Positions 32,815 through 45,273 of a stretch of DNA of 64,000 bases are shown here, piece by piece. Numbering within the stretch: the first letter of the stretch is position 1; each line of letters opens with the position of its first letter. The position numbers and the translations under genes are program-made. The stretch covers positions 4,269,232 to 4,333,231 of the forward strand of contig CM070599.1 in assembly GCA_036346395.1 (NCBI GenBank), in the 5' to 3' direction. The DNA comes from Hsuehochloa calcarea (Eukaryota; Streptophyta; Magnoliopsida; Poales; Poaceae). A model generated the notes under the pieces. It had not been told where the DNA came from, did not search any database, and saw only the letters and a program-made list of their open reading frames with translations.

Positions 32815-35800
32815 ATCTATGCATTTATTGCGAGAATCTGAAGATGTAGAAGAATCGAGCGTAGATCATAGCACACTTGATTCGAAGGGGTTTCAAAAGG
32901 GGGTACACACATTGGACTAATCAACGTGAAGAGCATATTATACAGGAAGGTAGTAATAACGACATTGCCGACGAAGTCAACAATATGCCACTGGATGATG
33001 TCGATTGTGGTTCCGATTCGGATAGGCTGCATGATGACAATTTGGATCAGATGCTTCGCGATGCAAAGGGAACTGTGATGAGAGAGAGTATGTTAAATTC
33101 TAGGGCTTGATGGAGGACTTGGAGAAACTTTTATTCACGTGCTACAAGTCGAAGTACACAAGGTTGTCATCTGTGCTTGAATTGCTAAAATTGAAGGCAA
33201 ACAATGGTTGATCTGACAAGAGTTCCACAGCGCTATTAGGTCTCTTAGCGGACATACTTCCGAATGGAAACGAGTTGCCCAAAATCACCTACAAAGCCAA
33301 GAAGGTTCTTTGTCCATTAGGAATGAAAGTAGAAAGAATACATGCATATCCAAACGATTGTATCATCTAGCGTAAAGAGTACGTAAACATGCATGTATGT
33401 TTGGTGTGCAACGCATCCCGATACAAACATAAGAATCAATCAAATGACGGCGAAGGAATCGAGGTGAAGAAAGGACCTCCTGCTAAGGTGGCGTGGTATC
33501 TTCATGTACCCATTTGAAGCGGGTTTTTTTGCGAACCCAAAGGAGGCAAAACTGCTACGTTGGCACTCGGAGGAGCGTAAGAAGAATGGAAAGCTAAGAC
33601 ACCCTGTTGATTCCGCTCAGCGGAGAAACATCGATAGGAGGTTTGCAGACTTTAGTGTGGATCTGAGAATATAAGGTTTGGATTGAGTACAGATGGAATG
33701 AATCCTTTCGGTAACATGAGTAGCCGACATAGCACTTGGCTCGTGACTCTCTGTATCTATAACCTTCCTCCTTGGTTGTATATGAAGCGGAAGTATATTT
33801 TGCTATCAATACTTATTCAAGGGCTGAAGCAACCTAGGAATGATATTAATGTGTACCTAGCACCATTGATGGAAGATCTAAAAATACTGTGGATCGAAGG
33901 GGTGCATGTATGGGATGCATACAAACGAGAGAATTTCACTTTACACTCCTTATTGTTCTACATCATAAATGATTATCCTGCCCTTACTAACCTGTCGGGC
34001 CAGAGTACAAAAGGGCTCAAAGAATGTACTCACTGCTTAGATGATATCGAGAGTGTGTGGCTGAAGCACTCGCGTAAAACGGTATACATGCATCACCGTA
34101 GGTTCCTTCGAAGGGCTCACCCATACCGCAGGATGAAGAAATAATTCGACGAGAGAGAAGGAGGACAGTTCAGCTCCAAGGCATTTAAGCGGAAAAGGGG
34201 TATATGATATGGTTAAGCATTTAGATGTTGCGCTCGGAAAGGAACGTAAATCGAGGGCCCGTGAGAAGAACATCTGGAAGAAGACATCAATATTTTTGGA
34301 TTTACCAAATTGGGAGCACCTAGAAGTTCATCGCTGCATCGACGTCATGCATGTAGAGAAAAATGTATGTGACAGCTTGATTGGTCTCTTACTGAACATT
34401 TATGACAAAACAAAGAATGGTGTCAACGCACGGCCCTACTTCGTTGCTATGGACATCAGATCCGAGTTAGCATCGACAAATACTGATAAGGATGAACGTA
34501 CCTTCTCCCTGCTTGTTACACTTTGTCCAGGGCCGAAAGAACTAATCTGTGTTAGTGCTTGCATGGTATGAAAGTTTCGTTCGGTTACTCCGCCAATATG
34601 AAGAAACTTGTTTCGATGGAAGATTTAAAGTTAATTGGCATGAAGTCTCATGATTGTCATGTGCTAATGACACAGATGCTCTCTGTTGCAATTAGAATTA
34701 TTTTGCCAATCATGGTCCAAAAGACAATCATGAGGCTATGTTATTTATTTAACACAATTGCTTAGAAGGTCATCGATCCCGAAGGACTAGATGCTCTGCA
34801 GGATGAGATGGTGATGACTCTATGTCATCTTGAGATGTATTTCCCTCCATTGTTTTTTGATATCATGGCCTATCTCATTGTTCATATTGTGAGGGAGATA
34901 AAGATGTGCGAACCCATGTTCCTACGTACCTATTCGAACGTACCTGTTCGATAGGTTTATGGGAATTCTCAAGTCCTATGTACGACATTGATCTCAGCCG
35001 GAGGGCAGCATCGTCGAAGGTTATGCAACCGAAGAGGTCATTGAGTTCTGCATCGATTAGATGACTCAGGTCGAACCGATAGGTGTGCCTCGATCTCGCC
35101 ACGAGAGGAGGCTCGAGGGTATCGGGACCATCGGAATGAAAGCAATCACTCCAGATATGGATACGTATGCTCAAGCCCATTTCGTAGTCTTGCAGCACAT
35201 GATTGAAGTGTCCCCGTATATCGATCAGCACAAGGACATGCTTCGTCAATAGAATCTGGAGTGACCAGATGTTTGGATCACGAGACAGCACAAAAGTCGG
35301 TTCAACCAATAGTTGAAGGAGCGACTTGCTAGGAGCTCGTCAAGTGATATGTTGACGTGGTTGGCAAAAGGGCCAAAGTTATAGTTATGATATGGCAAGA
35401 ATACGACATAAATGGGTACACATTCTATACGCAGGCTCGGGATATAAAGAGCACTAACCAGAATAGCGGTATCTGTATAGATGCGTTCAGTACTGATGGG
35501 TTGAGGAGCTTTTACTATGGGTTCATAGAGGAATTTTGGGAGCTCAACTATGTGTTTTTCAAGATCTCCCTATTTCGATGCCGTTGAGTCCATCTCCCAC
35601 AGGTGAAGGTCGATAAGTACGGCGTCACTACCGTAGACCTCGAACGTGCCGGATACAAAGACGAACCATTCGTACTCGCTAACCAAGTTGTTCAAGTCTT
35701 CTATGTAACCGACCGGCAAATAAGAAGCGCCACGTAGTTCTTCATAGAAAAAGGAGGATTGTTGGAGTTGACAGTGTAGTGGACGAGGAAGAATACAATC

Positions 35801-35928
35801 AATTTGATGAGTTACCTCCTTTCGGAAATGACATAAGGGTCAAGGAAGAACAACGTGACAAAACTAGCTACATACGCATCGATCATCATGAAGGGCTAAT
35901 TTTTAAAGGAAATAAGCAAGTGGAATGA
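32815..35928 (+). pseudogene. CACTA TNP2-type transposase, broken
   Basis: Similarity runs through all parts of plant TNP2 proteins. The N-terminal segment is HLIRRGFKRGYTHWT. VLELLKLKANNG, LADILPNGNELPK and KVLCPLGMKVERIHAYPNDC follow, then LVCNASRYK. The transposase core has DSAQRRNIDRRFADF, SSRHSTWLVTLCIYNLPPWL, then QPRNDINVYLAPLMEDLK and EHLEVHRCIDVMHVEKNVCD. Next comes a DUF4218-like part (LEMYFPPLFFDIMAYLIVHI). The end is a DUF4216-like part (VDKYGVTTVDLERAGYKDEP). Stops and frameshifts occur throughout, so it is inactive. Longest open pieces: 33683-34144 and 34209-34571. Confidence 0.9.
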
Positions 35929-36059
35929 TGAATGAAATGTTCATGTATCATATGTTATGAATTTGCATTTATGTATATGAGAATGCGTCATATGTTCTGA
36001 ATTTGCATTTATGTATATGAGAATTTGTCATATGTTCTAAATTTGCATATATATATATA

Positions 36060-36155
36060 AGAATGTATATTATCATAGACAGCTATTTATTGAAACCGTA
36101 TGTGATGTGTATTTATCATAGACGGATATACTTTAGAACAGTTTATGATGTATAA
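36060..36155. repeat. Subterminal-like CACTA repeats inside the element
   Basis: Three degenerate copies of the TCATAGACGG / AACCGTATGTGATG motif pair lie just after the transposase. They are like those at the 5' end but diverged. They lie about 90 bases upstream of a GC-rich leader-like segment of the second gene. Confidence 0.6.
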
Positions 36156-36159
36156 CCCT

Positions 36160-37603
36160 ATTTATATTTAGACTCTAGGGTTTTCCCACACCCCCACTCA
36201 AACAATTAAGTTTCTCCTCCCTCGAGCCCGTCGTTGACGCCGCCTCCTCCTCGAGCCCGGCGCGCCTCCTCCCTCGAGCCCGGCGCCTCCTCCCTGAGCA
36301 TGAGCCACCGCCTCTCCGAACCCAGCACCCCTCCTCCCCCGAGCCCAGTGAGCCTCCTCCCCTCCCCCGAGCACTTGTCGCCTCCTCCTTGAGCCCAGCG
36401 CGCCTTATCACCTTGCTTATGTGTTGTGCTATTGGATATATGCAATCTGTGTGATTTGTTTGTGCCTAGCACTGTGAGATATTGCAAAGTGATTTTTTGT
36501 GGGCTCGGTGAATTGCTCTATGATGGATTGATGTCACAAATGCAATTGGATGTGATATTGTGTATAGATTGTGCCTTGAGCTATTAGATTACCTGTTGTT
36601 ATCTATTGTTTCGAGCAATTTATACATTCTGATATACTTGTTGTCCTTTGAACTTTTTCAGTCAACTAATACTTACTGTCTTGTAGAAGTTTCAGTCTTC
36701 TAGTCTGTTTTCTGTTATTATTTGCAATCACTGATCTACATCATAGTTGATAGTATCTTGATAGATTTTGTTCCTATGTACAACAAAGTTAATTTTGAAT
36801 GATTTGCTTGAACTAATCTGAATAGATTAGCAAGTTTTATTTTGAGCTCAAGGCCTAATCTATAAAGTGTCATATTCAATTTGTGATTACATTTGGCATG
36901 AGTGCTGTGATAGCCAAGTTTAAATCTTGTGCAACTAGCCTTCCGAGAGCAATAATCAATCTTCTAAATCTTAGCTTTATGCTGATTTTTATTGTGCACA
37001 TATGGTGTGTGTTGAGCATATTATTCCTTTTACATGACTTGAAGGATTCACATGTTTATATGTCAATTATGTCATTTAATTGGTGCGGGAAATATGCTTT
37101 ATTCATAATTAATTTTGCTGGAATTAATTATGGATTTATGCTAAAACCGATTACTATTGTATTTGCATAGGACATGCAATCCACATTTCATTACTGATTG
37201 TACCTTCAATCAACTTTACTTTAGTAGTGTACATTACTACCAAGCATGCTTAGAAAAGGATGGTTCGAAAGACTACATACCACTAATTACCCTTAGTATC
37301 ATTTGTACCAATGGTTTTACATTTTAAAGCAACTTTTATTACCCTAACGATCATTTCTACCAAGCATGTATATTTACAGCAACTATGTCATTCATTTGAA
37401 AATAGTTTCCTAGGATGTTGAATTGCTGAACATCGCATACTTATATTTAAGGTAGTTTATTTCAAGTATAATAAGTAATTATATAACTTTACAAAAAAAT
37501 TATCTTCTTATATGTAGCATGCATGTATAATGAGTAATTATATAACAAAGAGAATCTTATGATCATATGTTCATATGTGTCAGAACTTCTATTTCTCGTG
37601 AAG
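36160..37603 (+). other. Leader and long intron-like region of the second CACTA gene
   Basis: 36180-36410 is rich in CCTCCTCC/CGAGCCC repeats, like a grass 5' leader exon. 36420-37603 is AT-rich with no recognisable protein and reads like an intron, ending shortly before a start codon at 37604. A TAGTAGTG word at 37223 resembles a CACTA right end but lacks subterminal repeats around it. Confidence 0.4.
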
Positions 37604-38418
37604 ATGTCGTCCGCTCATTCTCCGTCATCGTCACCTCATGCGTCTGATGCATCGTCCTCTGTAAAATCCAAACGCGATAGAAGAGGAATATCGAAAAGGC
37701 CCAGGGCCGATTTACCATCATCGATGTTGATGCGTCTGGGACTCCACTCAATCCTCACCGAGTAGCATCCGCATTTTGGAGAATAGTCAGAATAGTTACG
37801 CGGGAACAAGTCAAGATCACCTACGATTCGTGGAAGAAGTTGACCGAAGCTCAGAAAGATGCACTGGTGATGGAAACTTTACAATCGTTCGAGATTTTGG
37901 AAAAACACCAAGCCTCCGTGCGACGACACGCATTGCTAGAGGCATGCAAAGCGTGGAAGAACTTCAAGAGCACACTTATCAAGCAATACGTGGAGAGGGA
38001 TCTGATGTCCTTCAAGAAGTATTTGTTCTTGGAACCGTACTGGCAAGATTTTGTGGTGAAGAAGATGATATATGATTTTAGGAGTGAAAGTGCGTAGGGC
38101 CCTCCAGGCAAAAAACACGCACCCCCACAGACTCGACACCGCTGGGTATGCAGGTAAAATCCCGCAAAAGAGGAAGGAGGACGAGCAGACAGTCCCGTGG
38201 GAGGCCTTCCCACCATTTGCCGGGATCCCTAATGAGCGCGCCCGAAACTAGATAAGAGTGATGTCATCTTTTGTGTCTTCGGGGGCCATCTCCTTTCCTA
38301 ACCACGCAGACGAGGAAGTGTCTCAGCGCCTGGTAAGATATCAAACTACCTAGTTTGTAATTACTCCATAACTTCATAGGAAGTGAAATAACATGTTGGG
38401 CTCTTCCAGGAAGCGCTG
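37604..38418 (+). pseudogene. Second CACTA gene, 5' part (Transposase_24-like)
   Basis: Starts MSSAHSPSSSPHASDASSSV. After one frameshift near 37690 it continues RFTIIDVDASGTPLNPHRVA, VTREQVKITYDSWKKLTEAQ and LEACKAWKNFKSTLIKQYVE, the order seen in plant transposase 24-family proteins. An exon ends before GTAAGATATC (38332). The next exon begins after CTCTTCCAG at 38409 and is cut ten bases in by the gypsy insertion. The continuation is at 46009. Confidence 0.75.
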
Positions 38419-39312
38419 TGATGAGGACATCCCTCCTTCGGATACACGTACTACACAAGACCCTCCAGATTTGGGTGTTGGACTACAAGGTCCTATGACA
38501 AGAGCTAGAGCACGTGACTTAATCTATCAGGTAAAATCGTTTCTAGGGCTGAGTGTATTATTTGAGAACTCTATGATGCTGCCTAATGGAGATGATTTAC
38601 TTGTACTCAGAAATCTAGGTTTACGACCACTTCAAGAAGGCCTACGACCAGTTCAAGAAGGTCTACGGCCACTTCAAGAAGGCCTACGACCAGTTCAAGA
38701 AGGTCCACTACCAGTTCCGCAGGGCCTACGACCACTTCTACAAGACCTACGACCAGATGACTCGTTGGGAGCACTCTACGACCAGAGAGGCGAGCACAGT
38801 ACTCGTTGGACACGGCCCGTGACTCATCAGGACCAGTCCTACGACTAGATCAAGGTGCTGCGTCACCGTTTTGGAAACTAATAAGACTTTGTAAGCGTGG
38901 CGAGATCGAGTCCGGGTTGTGTACGCCTCATCCCACGGCCGCACAACCTAGGTCGACCTCCTCACGTCCCCCTATATATATCTGATGGCCGCCATAGTTT
39001 AGGCGGGTTTTCTTAGATTATTTACGCCAATTGCGGTTTACGATTATCGGTTTGAGGAACCCCACTTGTAAACTTCATCCATATCCGCAATACAATTGAT
39101 TGCATCTACCTTGTTCTTGTGAGTTGCTTGATTGCTTGCGGGAACAATAACCTTCGTGGTAAGGTCGATCGCGTGCAAGCGTGGTCGATAACGACAGCGC
39201 GGGTGTAGCGAATGCGAGGTGAAGATCATTGGTGGTCGAAGCCTCAAAGCGTCAACGTCCTCACGACGAACCAAATCGAACCTATCGGAAGATCGGGCGC
39301 CGTGACTCATCA
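38419..39312 (+). repeat. 5' LTR of the gypsy element, with 21-bp minisatellite
   Basis: TG...CA termini. About seven copies of a 21-base unit (CTACGACCAGTTCAAGAAGG type) lie at 38631-38760. TATATATAT near 38971 is a likely promoter. It differs from the 3' LTR mainly by one- to three-base indels. Confidence 0.93.
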
Positions 39313-40445
39313 AGTGGTATCGAGCTAAGGTTGCCGTTAGGTAATTTCGTTTATCCCCTTTTTGTGAGTTTTGTTCCATCACCTAGAGTCCAGAAAATTG
39401 CCCTACAAAAAATTTTAGATCGTAATTATTCCGCTGTCCAAACCACTTTGTGCCTTCGCAATTTTGTTTTCGGTTTCGCGTTGTTGAATTCGAGTCCATT
39501 GTCGGTGTCTTTGTTGCTGGTCTAGTCATCGTAATCTAGTTTCTAGCGTCGAGTCGTTGTTGTTTCGATCATCTACACACCCCCCATACGACCACAACAC
39601 CACCCCCATACGACCACCTACTCGGATTCGGCTTCTCCACCTGGTCGGAAACAAACGCCTGGTCGGATTCGACCAACCACTCGTGTCCGACAACCCTATT
39701 TATTATCTTGTTGCTCTCGGACACTCCACCACCTGATCGAAAACAATCGACTGGTCGGATTTTTTTTCCCATAGCCAAAGTTCAGAGAGAGAGAGAGAGA
39801 GAGAGAGAGTATCTTTTAATTACCTTTTTACCCCTGCTCTCCGGAAAAAAGTTTGTGACCAATATATATCCATAGACCCAGAAAAGGGTTTTGAAGAGTT
39901 TTGAGTCAAGGTCACATTCGCAAAAAAAAAAAAAAAAAAAAGAAGAAACCCTAGGTTGGGTTTTTGCAGTCAAAAAAAAAAGAAAAGAAAAGAAAGAAAG
40001 CAAAGAGTGCAAAAAAAAAAAAGAAAGAAAAGAAGAAGAAAAGAAGAAGGAGTTGCTCTGTGATTTTGGATCCGATTGTGTTTGTATCTACCCTATCCGT
40101 CCGTTTGCTTGAGCTAGTTCTAGGAACGCGTTTAGGCCAACAAGCGTGATGGCGAGTCTTGTGGACTTTATTCACTTTGCTAACCTGATTTCATTATTGC
40201 TATTCCTTGCTACTAAACATTGCCTATCCGAGCTCCACATACTTTCGGCCCTCAGATTGGATCCTCGCATTCGCCTCCGCCGCCGTGGTCGTACATCCCA
40301 CCTTCTCCGATCAGACCACCTGCTGTAATTTGGTAAGAAACTCATAAGAGCTTGGTAAGACGCTTGTGAGTGTGTGATTCCATCCTACGACCACCTAGTA
40401 GTGATAGGAATAATACTTTTGTTATCTTTTGTCTACTACTAACCA
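39313..40445 (+). other. gypsy leader with purine tracts
   Basis: This is the untranslated region between the primer-binding site and gag. It contains a GA dinucleotide run (39783-39808), an A18 run (about 39922-39939), and A/G-rich runs at 39970-40050. It also has many CGACCAC words. No protein was recognised. Confidence 0.7.
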
Positions 40446-41650
40446 TGTCAGGTGAAGGATTGGATGCGCAAGAGTGTGTTTTGAGGGAAGAGCTCATGAC
40501 GCTATTGGATGAACAACGCACTACCGTTAATGAGAACATCGACAGGAAGCTTCAAGCTACCACGATCACATTACAACGATCAATCAACGATAGTATCGCG
40601 GCGCTCACTACACGCCTAGAAAGGATGGTGAACCGACCACCAAACGTTGGTCGTGTGGAACCTCATGGTGCAGCCCATGACCATGAGTTTGATAATGATA
40701 ATGAGGTACACGACCACGACACCTTTGATGCACGACAACGGAACCAGCTGAACTTCAACCGTCAAGGTATGAGAGGTAACAACTTTCAGCAACATAATGC
40801 CCATGATGATCCATATGCTAAAGTCAAGTTCACTATACCATCTTTTGCGGGTGCTTATGATGCAGAAATATATCTAGATTGGGAGATGACGGTAGAACAA
40901 AAATTGAATGCTCACTTAGTTCCTGAAGTGCATAGAGTTAGGCAAGCCACAAGTGAATTTAAAAACTTTGCCATCATTTGGTGGAATAGGGTATGCACCG
41001 AAGGATTAGCGCCTACTACGTGGGATGGTTTAAAGGTTGCTATGCGTAATAGATTTGTCACACCTTCCTTTAAACGTGATTTGCGTAATAAATTACAGCG
41101 CTTAAATCAAGGTAATAGATCCGTAGAAGAATATTATCAGGAGCTACAAATTAGCATGTTGCGTTGTGATATTATTGAGGACGAAGAAGCTGCAATAGCA
41201 CGTTTGTATGGAGGATTAAGACGTGAAATTCAGGATATAGTGGATTACAAAGAATACGATAGTGTCCCTAGATTGTTCCAACTTGCATGTTTGGCAGAAA
41301 AAGAATTGCAGGGACGACAACAGAGGCCAAGGAACAATTTTGGGAGCATGTCTACACCACGACCAATGCCGGGGCAAGCCAAAACACCCCACTTTCACCT
41401 ACACGGCTGCTGCCCCTCCTCGAGTAGGGTGCGTTCAAGCAACACCTCCGACCACATCACATGCACCGAGGTAAGCAAATCTACTAGTGTCTGTGCTCGA
41501 CCAAGAGTTCTTCCTCGATTGCTTCCACCGGTCGTACCACCGGGATTATTTGCCACCGCTGCAAGGGAATGGGACACGTCATGAAGGATTTGCCCCAAGT
41601 CGTGAGCATACCTTGCCACTACAGACGGTGGATATGTAAGTACTAGTGAT
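40446..41650 (+). pseudogene. gypsy gag with zinc knuckle
   Basis: A start codon at 40446 (MSGEGLDAQECVLREELM) opens a 379-residue frame to 41584. The gag core is VKFTIPSFAGAYDAEIYLDW, WWNRVCTEGLAPTTWDGLKV and LRNKLQRLNQGNRSVEEYYQ. The knuckle ICHRCKGMGHVMKDLP is in a second frame near 41543-41595, so a frameshift precedes it. Its final Cys is replaced by Leu. Confidence 0.88.
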
Positions 41651-41849
41651 ATTGAGGATGAATATGTACTTGCGGCTAACATTGCAGTGGAGGAGATGAG
41701 ATGAGACAAGATCTTGATAATGTAGAGGAACAAGTAGGCTGCTGTTGACACCGAGTATCATGTGAGCCTTGTTGCAAGCGAGTCTTTGGCGCACAAGTGG
41801 AGAGAGCGGAGCAAAATCAGCGGCACAACTTGTTTGGACAAGATTTCGT

Positions 41850-42362
41850 GAAGGACGAGCTGCAGAGTTATCATTGATGGAGGGAGCTGCAACAACCTTG
41901 CAAGCTCCGAGATGGTCGAGAAGCTTGGCTTGACCACACAACCGCACCCACGTCCCTACTACATCCAATGGTTCAATTCGTGTGGTAAGTTAAAGGTAAA
42001 CAAAGTTGTGAACGTGCAATTTTCAATTTGGTAATTACAAAGATAGTTCTGATTTTGATATAGTACCAATGCAAGCATGCTCTTTATTGCTCGGTAGGCC
42101 TTGGATCTATGACAATGATATTTTGCACCATGGTAGAGCTAATACCTACTCGTTCTTACACAAGAGTAAGAAGATTAAATTATTGCCTTTGACACCAGCT
42201 GAGGTTTTGAAAGATGAAGAAGAACGCGCAAAAAATGAAAGAAACACCGATAAGCATGATTCTGAAAATCAGCAAGTAGCAAAACGTGTTTTCCCACCTA
42301 AAAGGGAGAAAGTGGCGTCTAGTCCTAAGTCTGAGGGGATTAAATTGAGGGATGTGTTATGA
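41850..42362 (+). pseudogene. gypsy protease region
   Basis: CRVIIDGGSCNNLASSEMVE (about 41858-41917) carries the protease active-site D-G-G-S. KLGLTTQPHPRPYYIQWFNS follows. After a frame change, ACSLLLGRPWIYDNDILHHG (42075 onward) is the C-terminal protease segment, with a lysine-rich linker to 42362. Confidence 0.82.
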
Positions 42363-42484
42363 TTGCCACTAAATCAACTTGCTGAAATTTGTGATAATGA
42401 GTGCCATGCTATGCTTTGATATGCAAAAATGCCTTATACTCGCTTGAGGATATAGCTAGCTCTTTGCCTCCTATTTGTTGCTAA

Positions 42485-44044
42485 CCTTTGCGGGAGTATG
42501 TGGATGTATTCGGTGAGGTACCCGGGATTACCACCTATTCGAGGAATTGAACATCAAATTGATTTGATCCCAGAGCGACTTTGCCAAACCGTCTTGCATA
42601 TAGGACCAATCCAGAGGAGACTAAGGAAATTCAAATGACAAGTCCAAGATCTTTTGGACCGTGGAGTGCGTAAGAGAAAGCCTTAGTCCTTGTCTTTGTT
42701 CAGTTCTTTTGGTTCCTAAGAAAGACGGTAGTTGGCGTATGTGTGTTGATTGTAGAGCCATTAATAACATTACTATAAGGTATCGTCATCCTATCCCAAG
42801 GCTAGACGACATGCTAGATGAATTGAGTGGTTCTATTATTTTCACAAAGATTGACTTGCGAGTGGTTACCACAGATTAGAATGAAATTAGGAGATGAATG
42901 GAAAACTGCTTTTAAAACTAAGTTCGGATTATATGAGTGGTTAGTGATGCCTTTCGGTCTAACTAATGCACCTAGTACTTTTATGCGATTGATGAACGAG
43001 GTTTTACGTCCTTTCATTGGAAAATTTGTGGTGGTTTACTTTGATGATATCTTGATTTATAGCAAGTCACATGAGCTACATTTGAATCATATACGTGCTG
43101 TTTTTAATGCTTTGAGAGACGCACGTTTGTTTGGTAACCTCGAGAAGTGCACCTTTTGCACCAATCGAGTTGCAATTCTTGGATATGTTGTGACACCACA
43201 GGGAATTGAGGTGGATGAGACAAAGATTGTAGCCATCCAAAGCTGGCCGACGCCGACCACTGTGTCACAGGTGCGGAGCTTCCACGGCCTTGCTGGATTC
43301 TATCGGCGTTTTGTGCGGGATTTCAGCACCATTGCCGCACCATTGAATGAATTAACAAAGAAAGGAGTGCCTTTCCAATGGGGACCTGCGCAAGAGAGGG
43401 CATTCAACTTGTTGAAAGAGAAGCTCACCCAAGCACCCCTACTCCAACTCCCTGATTTTGGTAAGACTTTTGAGATTGAATGTGACGCTAGCGGGATTGG
43501 AATAGGTGGTGTATTGATTCAAGAAGGTAAACCGGTTGCATATTTTAGCGAGAAACTAAATGGACCTAGTTTGAATTATTCCACCTATGACAAAGAATTG
43601 TATGCTTTAGTTCGTGTGCTTCAAACTTGGCAACATTATTTATGGCCCAAAGAATTTGTTATACATTCTGATCATGAATCTCTAAAACATATTAGAAGTC
43701 AAGCTAAACTGAATAAACGACATGCTACTTGGGTAGAATGTATTGAGTCATTTCCATATGTCATAAAGCATAAGAAAGGAAAGGACAATGTGATTGCTGA
43801 TGCGCTCTCTAGACGTTATACCATGTTATCTCAACTTGACCATAAGATTTTTGGTTTGGAGGCCATTAAGAGTTTATATGTCACTGATTTGGACTTTAAG
43901 GAAGTGCTTGAACATTGTAAAGAAGGAAGATATGGAATAACTATGTCTTTGAATGATGGTTTGATCTATCGTACTAACAAGCTATGCATTCCAAATAGCT
44001 CTGTTCGTTTTTGTTGTTACAGGAGGCACATGGAGGAGGTTTGA
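42485..44044 (+). pseudogene. gypsy reverse transcriptase-RNase H
   Basis: VLLVPKKDGSWRMCVDCRAI (about 42697) and RLDDMLDELSGSIIFTKIDL lead to a frame break at 42858-42875, where two single bases appear to be missing within about 15 bases. The main frame then reads MPFGLTNAPSTFMRLMNEVL, the catalytic VVYFDDILIYSKS and YVVTPQGIEVDETKI, then FHGLAGFYRRFVRDFS. RNase H has ECDASGIGIGGVL, YDKELYALVRVLQTWQHYL, HSDHESLKHI and IADALSRR. Apart from the break the domains look well preserved. Confidence 0.92.
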
Positions 44045-45273
44045 TGGCGCATTTTGGAGCAAAAAGAGAAGATGTCTTGACCACCCACTTCTTTTGGCCA
44101 AAGATGAGGCGTGATGTCGAGCGCTACGTGGCTCATTGCACTACATGCAACAAAGCTAAGTCCGTCTTAATCCACATGGACTTTATATGCCTCTTCCTAT
44201 TCCTAGTGCCCCTTGGGAGGATATTTCTATGGATTTTGTTTTAGGATTGCCTAGGACAAAGAGGGGGAGAGATAGTATATTTGTCGTAGTGGATCGATTT
44301 TCTAAAATGGCACATTTTATATCTTGTCACAAGAGCGATGATGCTACAAACATAGCTGATTTGTTTTTCAGGAAATCGTTAAGCTTACATGGAGTGCCCA
44401 ATACTATTGTCTCGGATCGCGATCACGAAGTTTTTGAGCCACTTTTGGAGATCGCTTTGGAATAAATTGGGGACAAAGTCATTGTTTTCTACTACGTGTC
44501 ATCCCCAAACTGATGGACAAGCGGAGGTTGTCAACCGCACGTTATCCACCATGTTGCGGGCTGTTTTAAAAAAGAACTTGAAGATGTGGGAAGAGTGTTT
44601 ACCGCATATTGAGTTTGCTTACAATCGATCAATACACTCCACCACCAAGGTAAGTCCGTTTCAGGTAGTGTATGGTTTTAACCCCCGTGCTCCTATTGAT
44701 TTACTACCTTTACCAACCTCTGAAAAAATAAATCTAGATGCTAAGAAGCGTGCTGCCTTTATTCTCAAGTTGCATGAGACCACTAAAGAGAATATAGAGC
44801 GTATGACTGAAAAGTATAGGGTTGCTGGAAATAAAGGTAGGAAAGTTGTCAAAATAGAACCAGGTGATTTAGTTTGGGTTCATTTGAGAAAGGATAGATT
44901 TCCGGAATTAAGAAAATCAAAGTTGATGCCTAGAGCTGCAGGACCGTTTAAGATAATTAAGAAGATAAATGATAATGCATATCAGTTAGAATTACCTGCA
45001 GATTTTGGGGTTAGCCCCACCTTTAACATTTCAGATTTGAAACCATATGTGGGAGAAGAAGATGAACTTGAGTCGAGGACGACTCCAATTCAAGAGGGGG
45101 AGTATGATGAGGACATCCCTCCTTCGGATACACGTACTACACAAGACCCTCCAGATTTGGGTGTTGGACTACAAGGTCCTATGACAAGAGCTAGAGCACG
45201 TGACTTAATCTATCAGGTAAAATCGTTTCTAGGGCTGAGTGTATTATTTGAGAACTCTATGATCTTTGCCTAA
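44000..45273 (+). pseudogene. gypsy integrase, C-terminus running into the 3' LTR
   Basis: The HHCC zinc-binding part is AHFGAKREDVLTTHFFWPKM with HCTTCNKAK. The core has MDFVLGLPRTKRGRDSIFVV, Asp in TIVSDRDHEV and Glu in TDGQAEVVNRTLS, split by frameshifts near 44180 and 44440. The C-terminal half (PGDLVWVHLRKDRFPELRKS and VSPTFNISDLKPYVGEEDEL) is open. It crosses the LTR boundary at 45105 into QGPMTRARARDLIYQVKSFL, stopping at 45271. No chromodomain was recognised. Confidence 0.9.

Noticed and set aside
37223..37230. TAGTAGTG as a possible CACTA right terminus
   Set aside because: It lacks the A/T-flanked CTTTTTG context and nearby subterminal repeats, and the second CACTA gene continues to the right of it.
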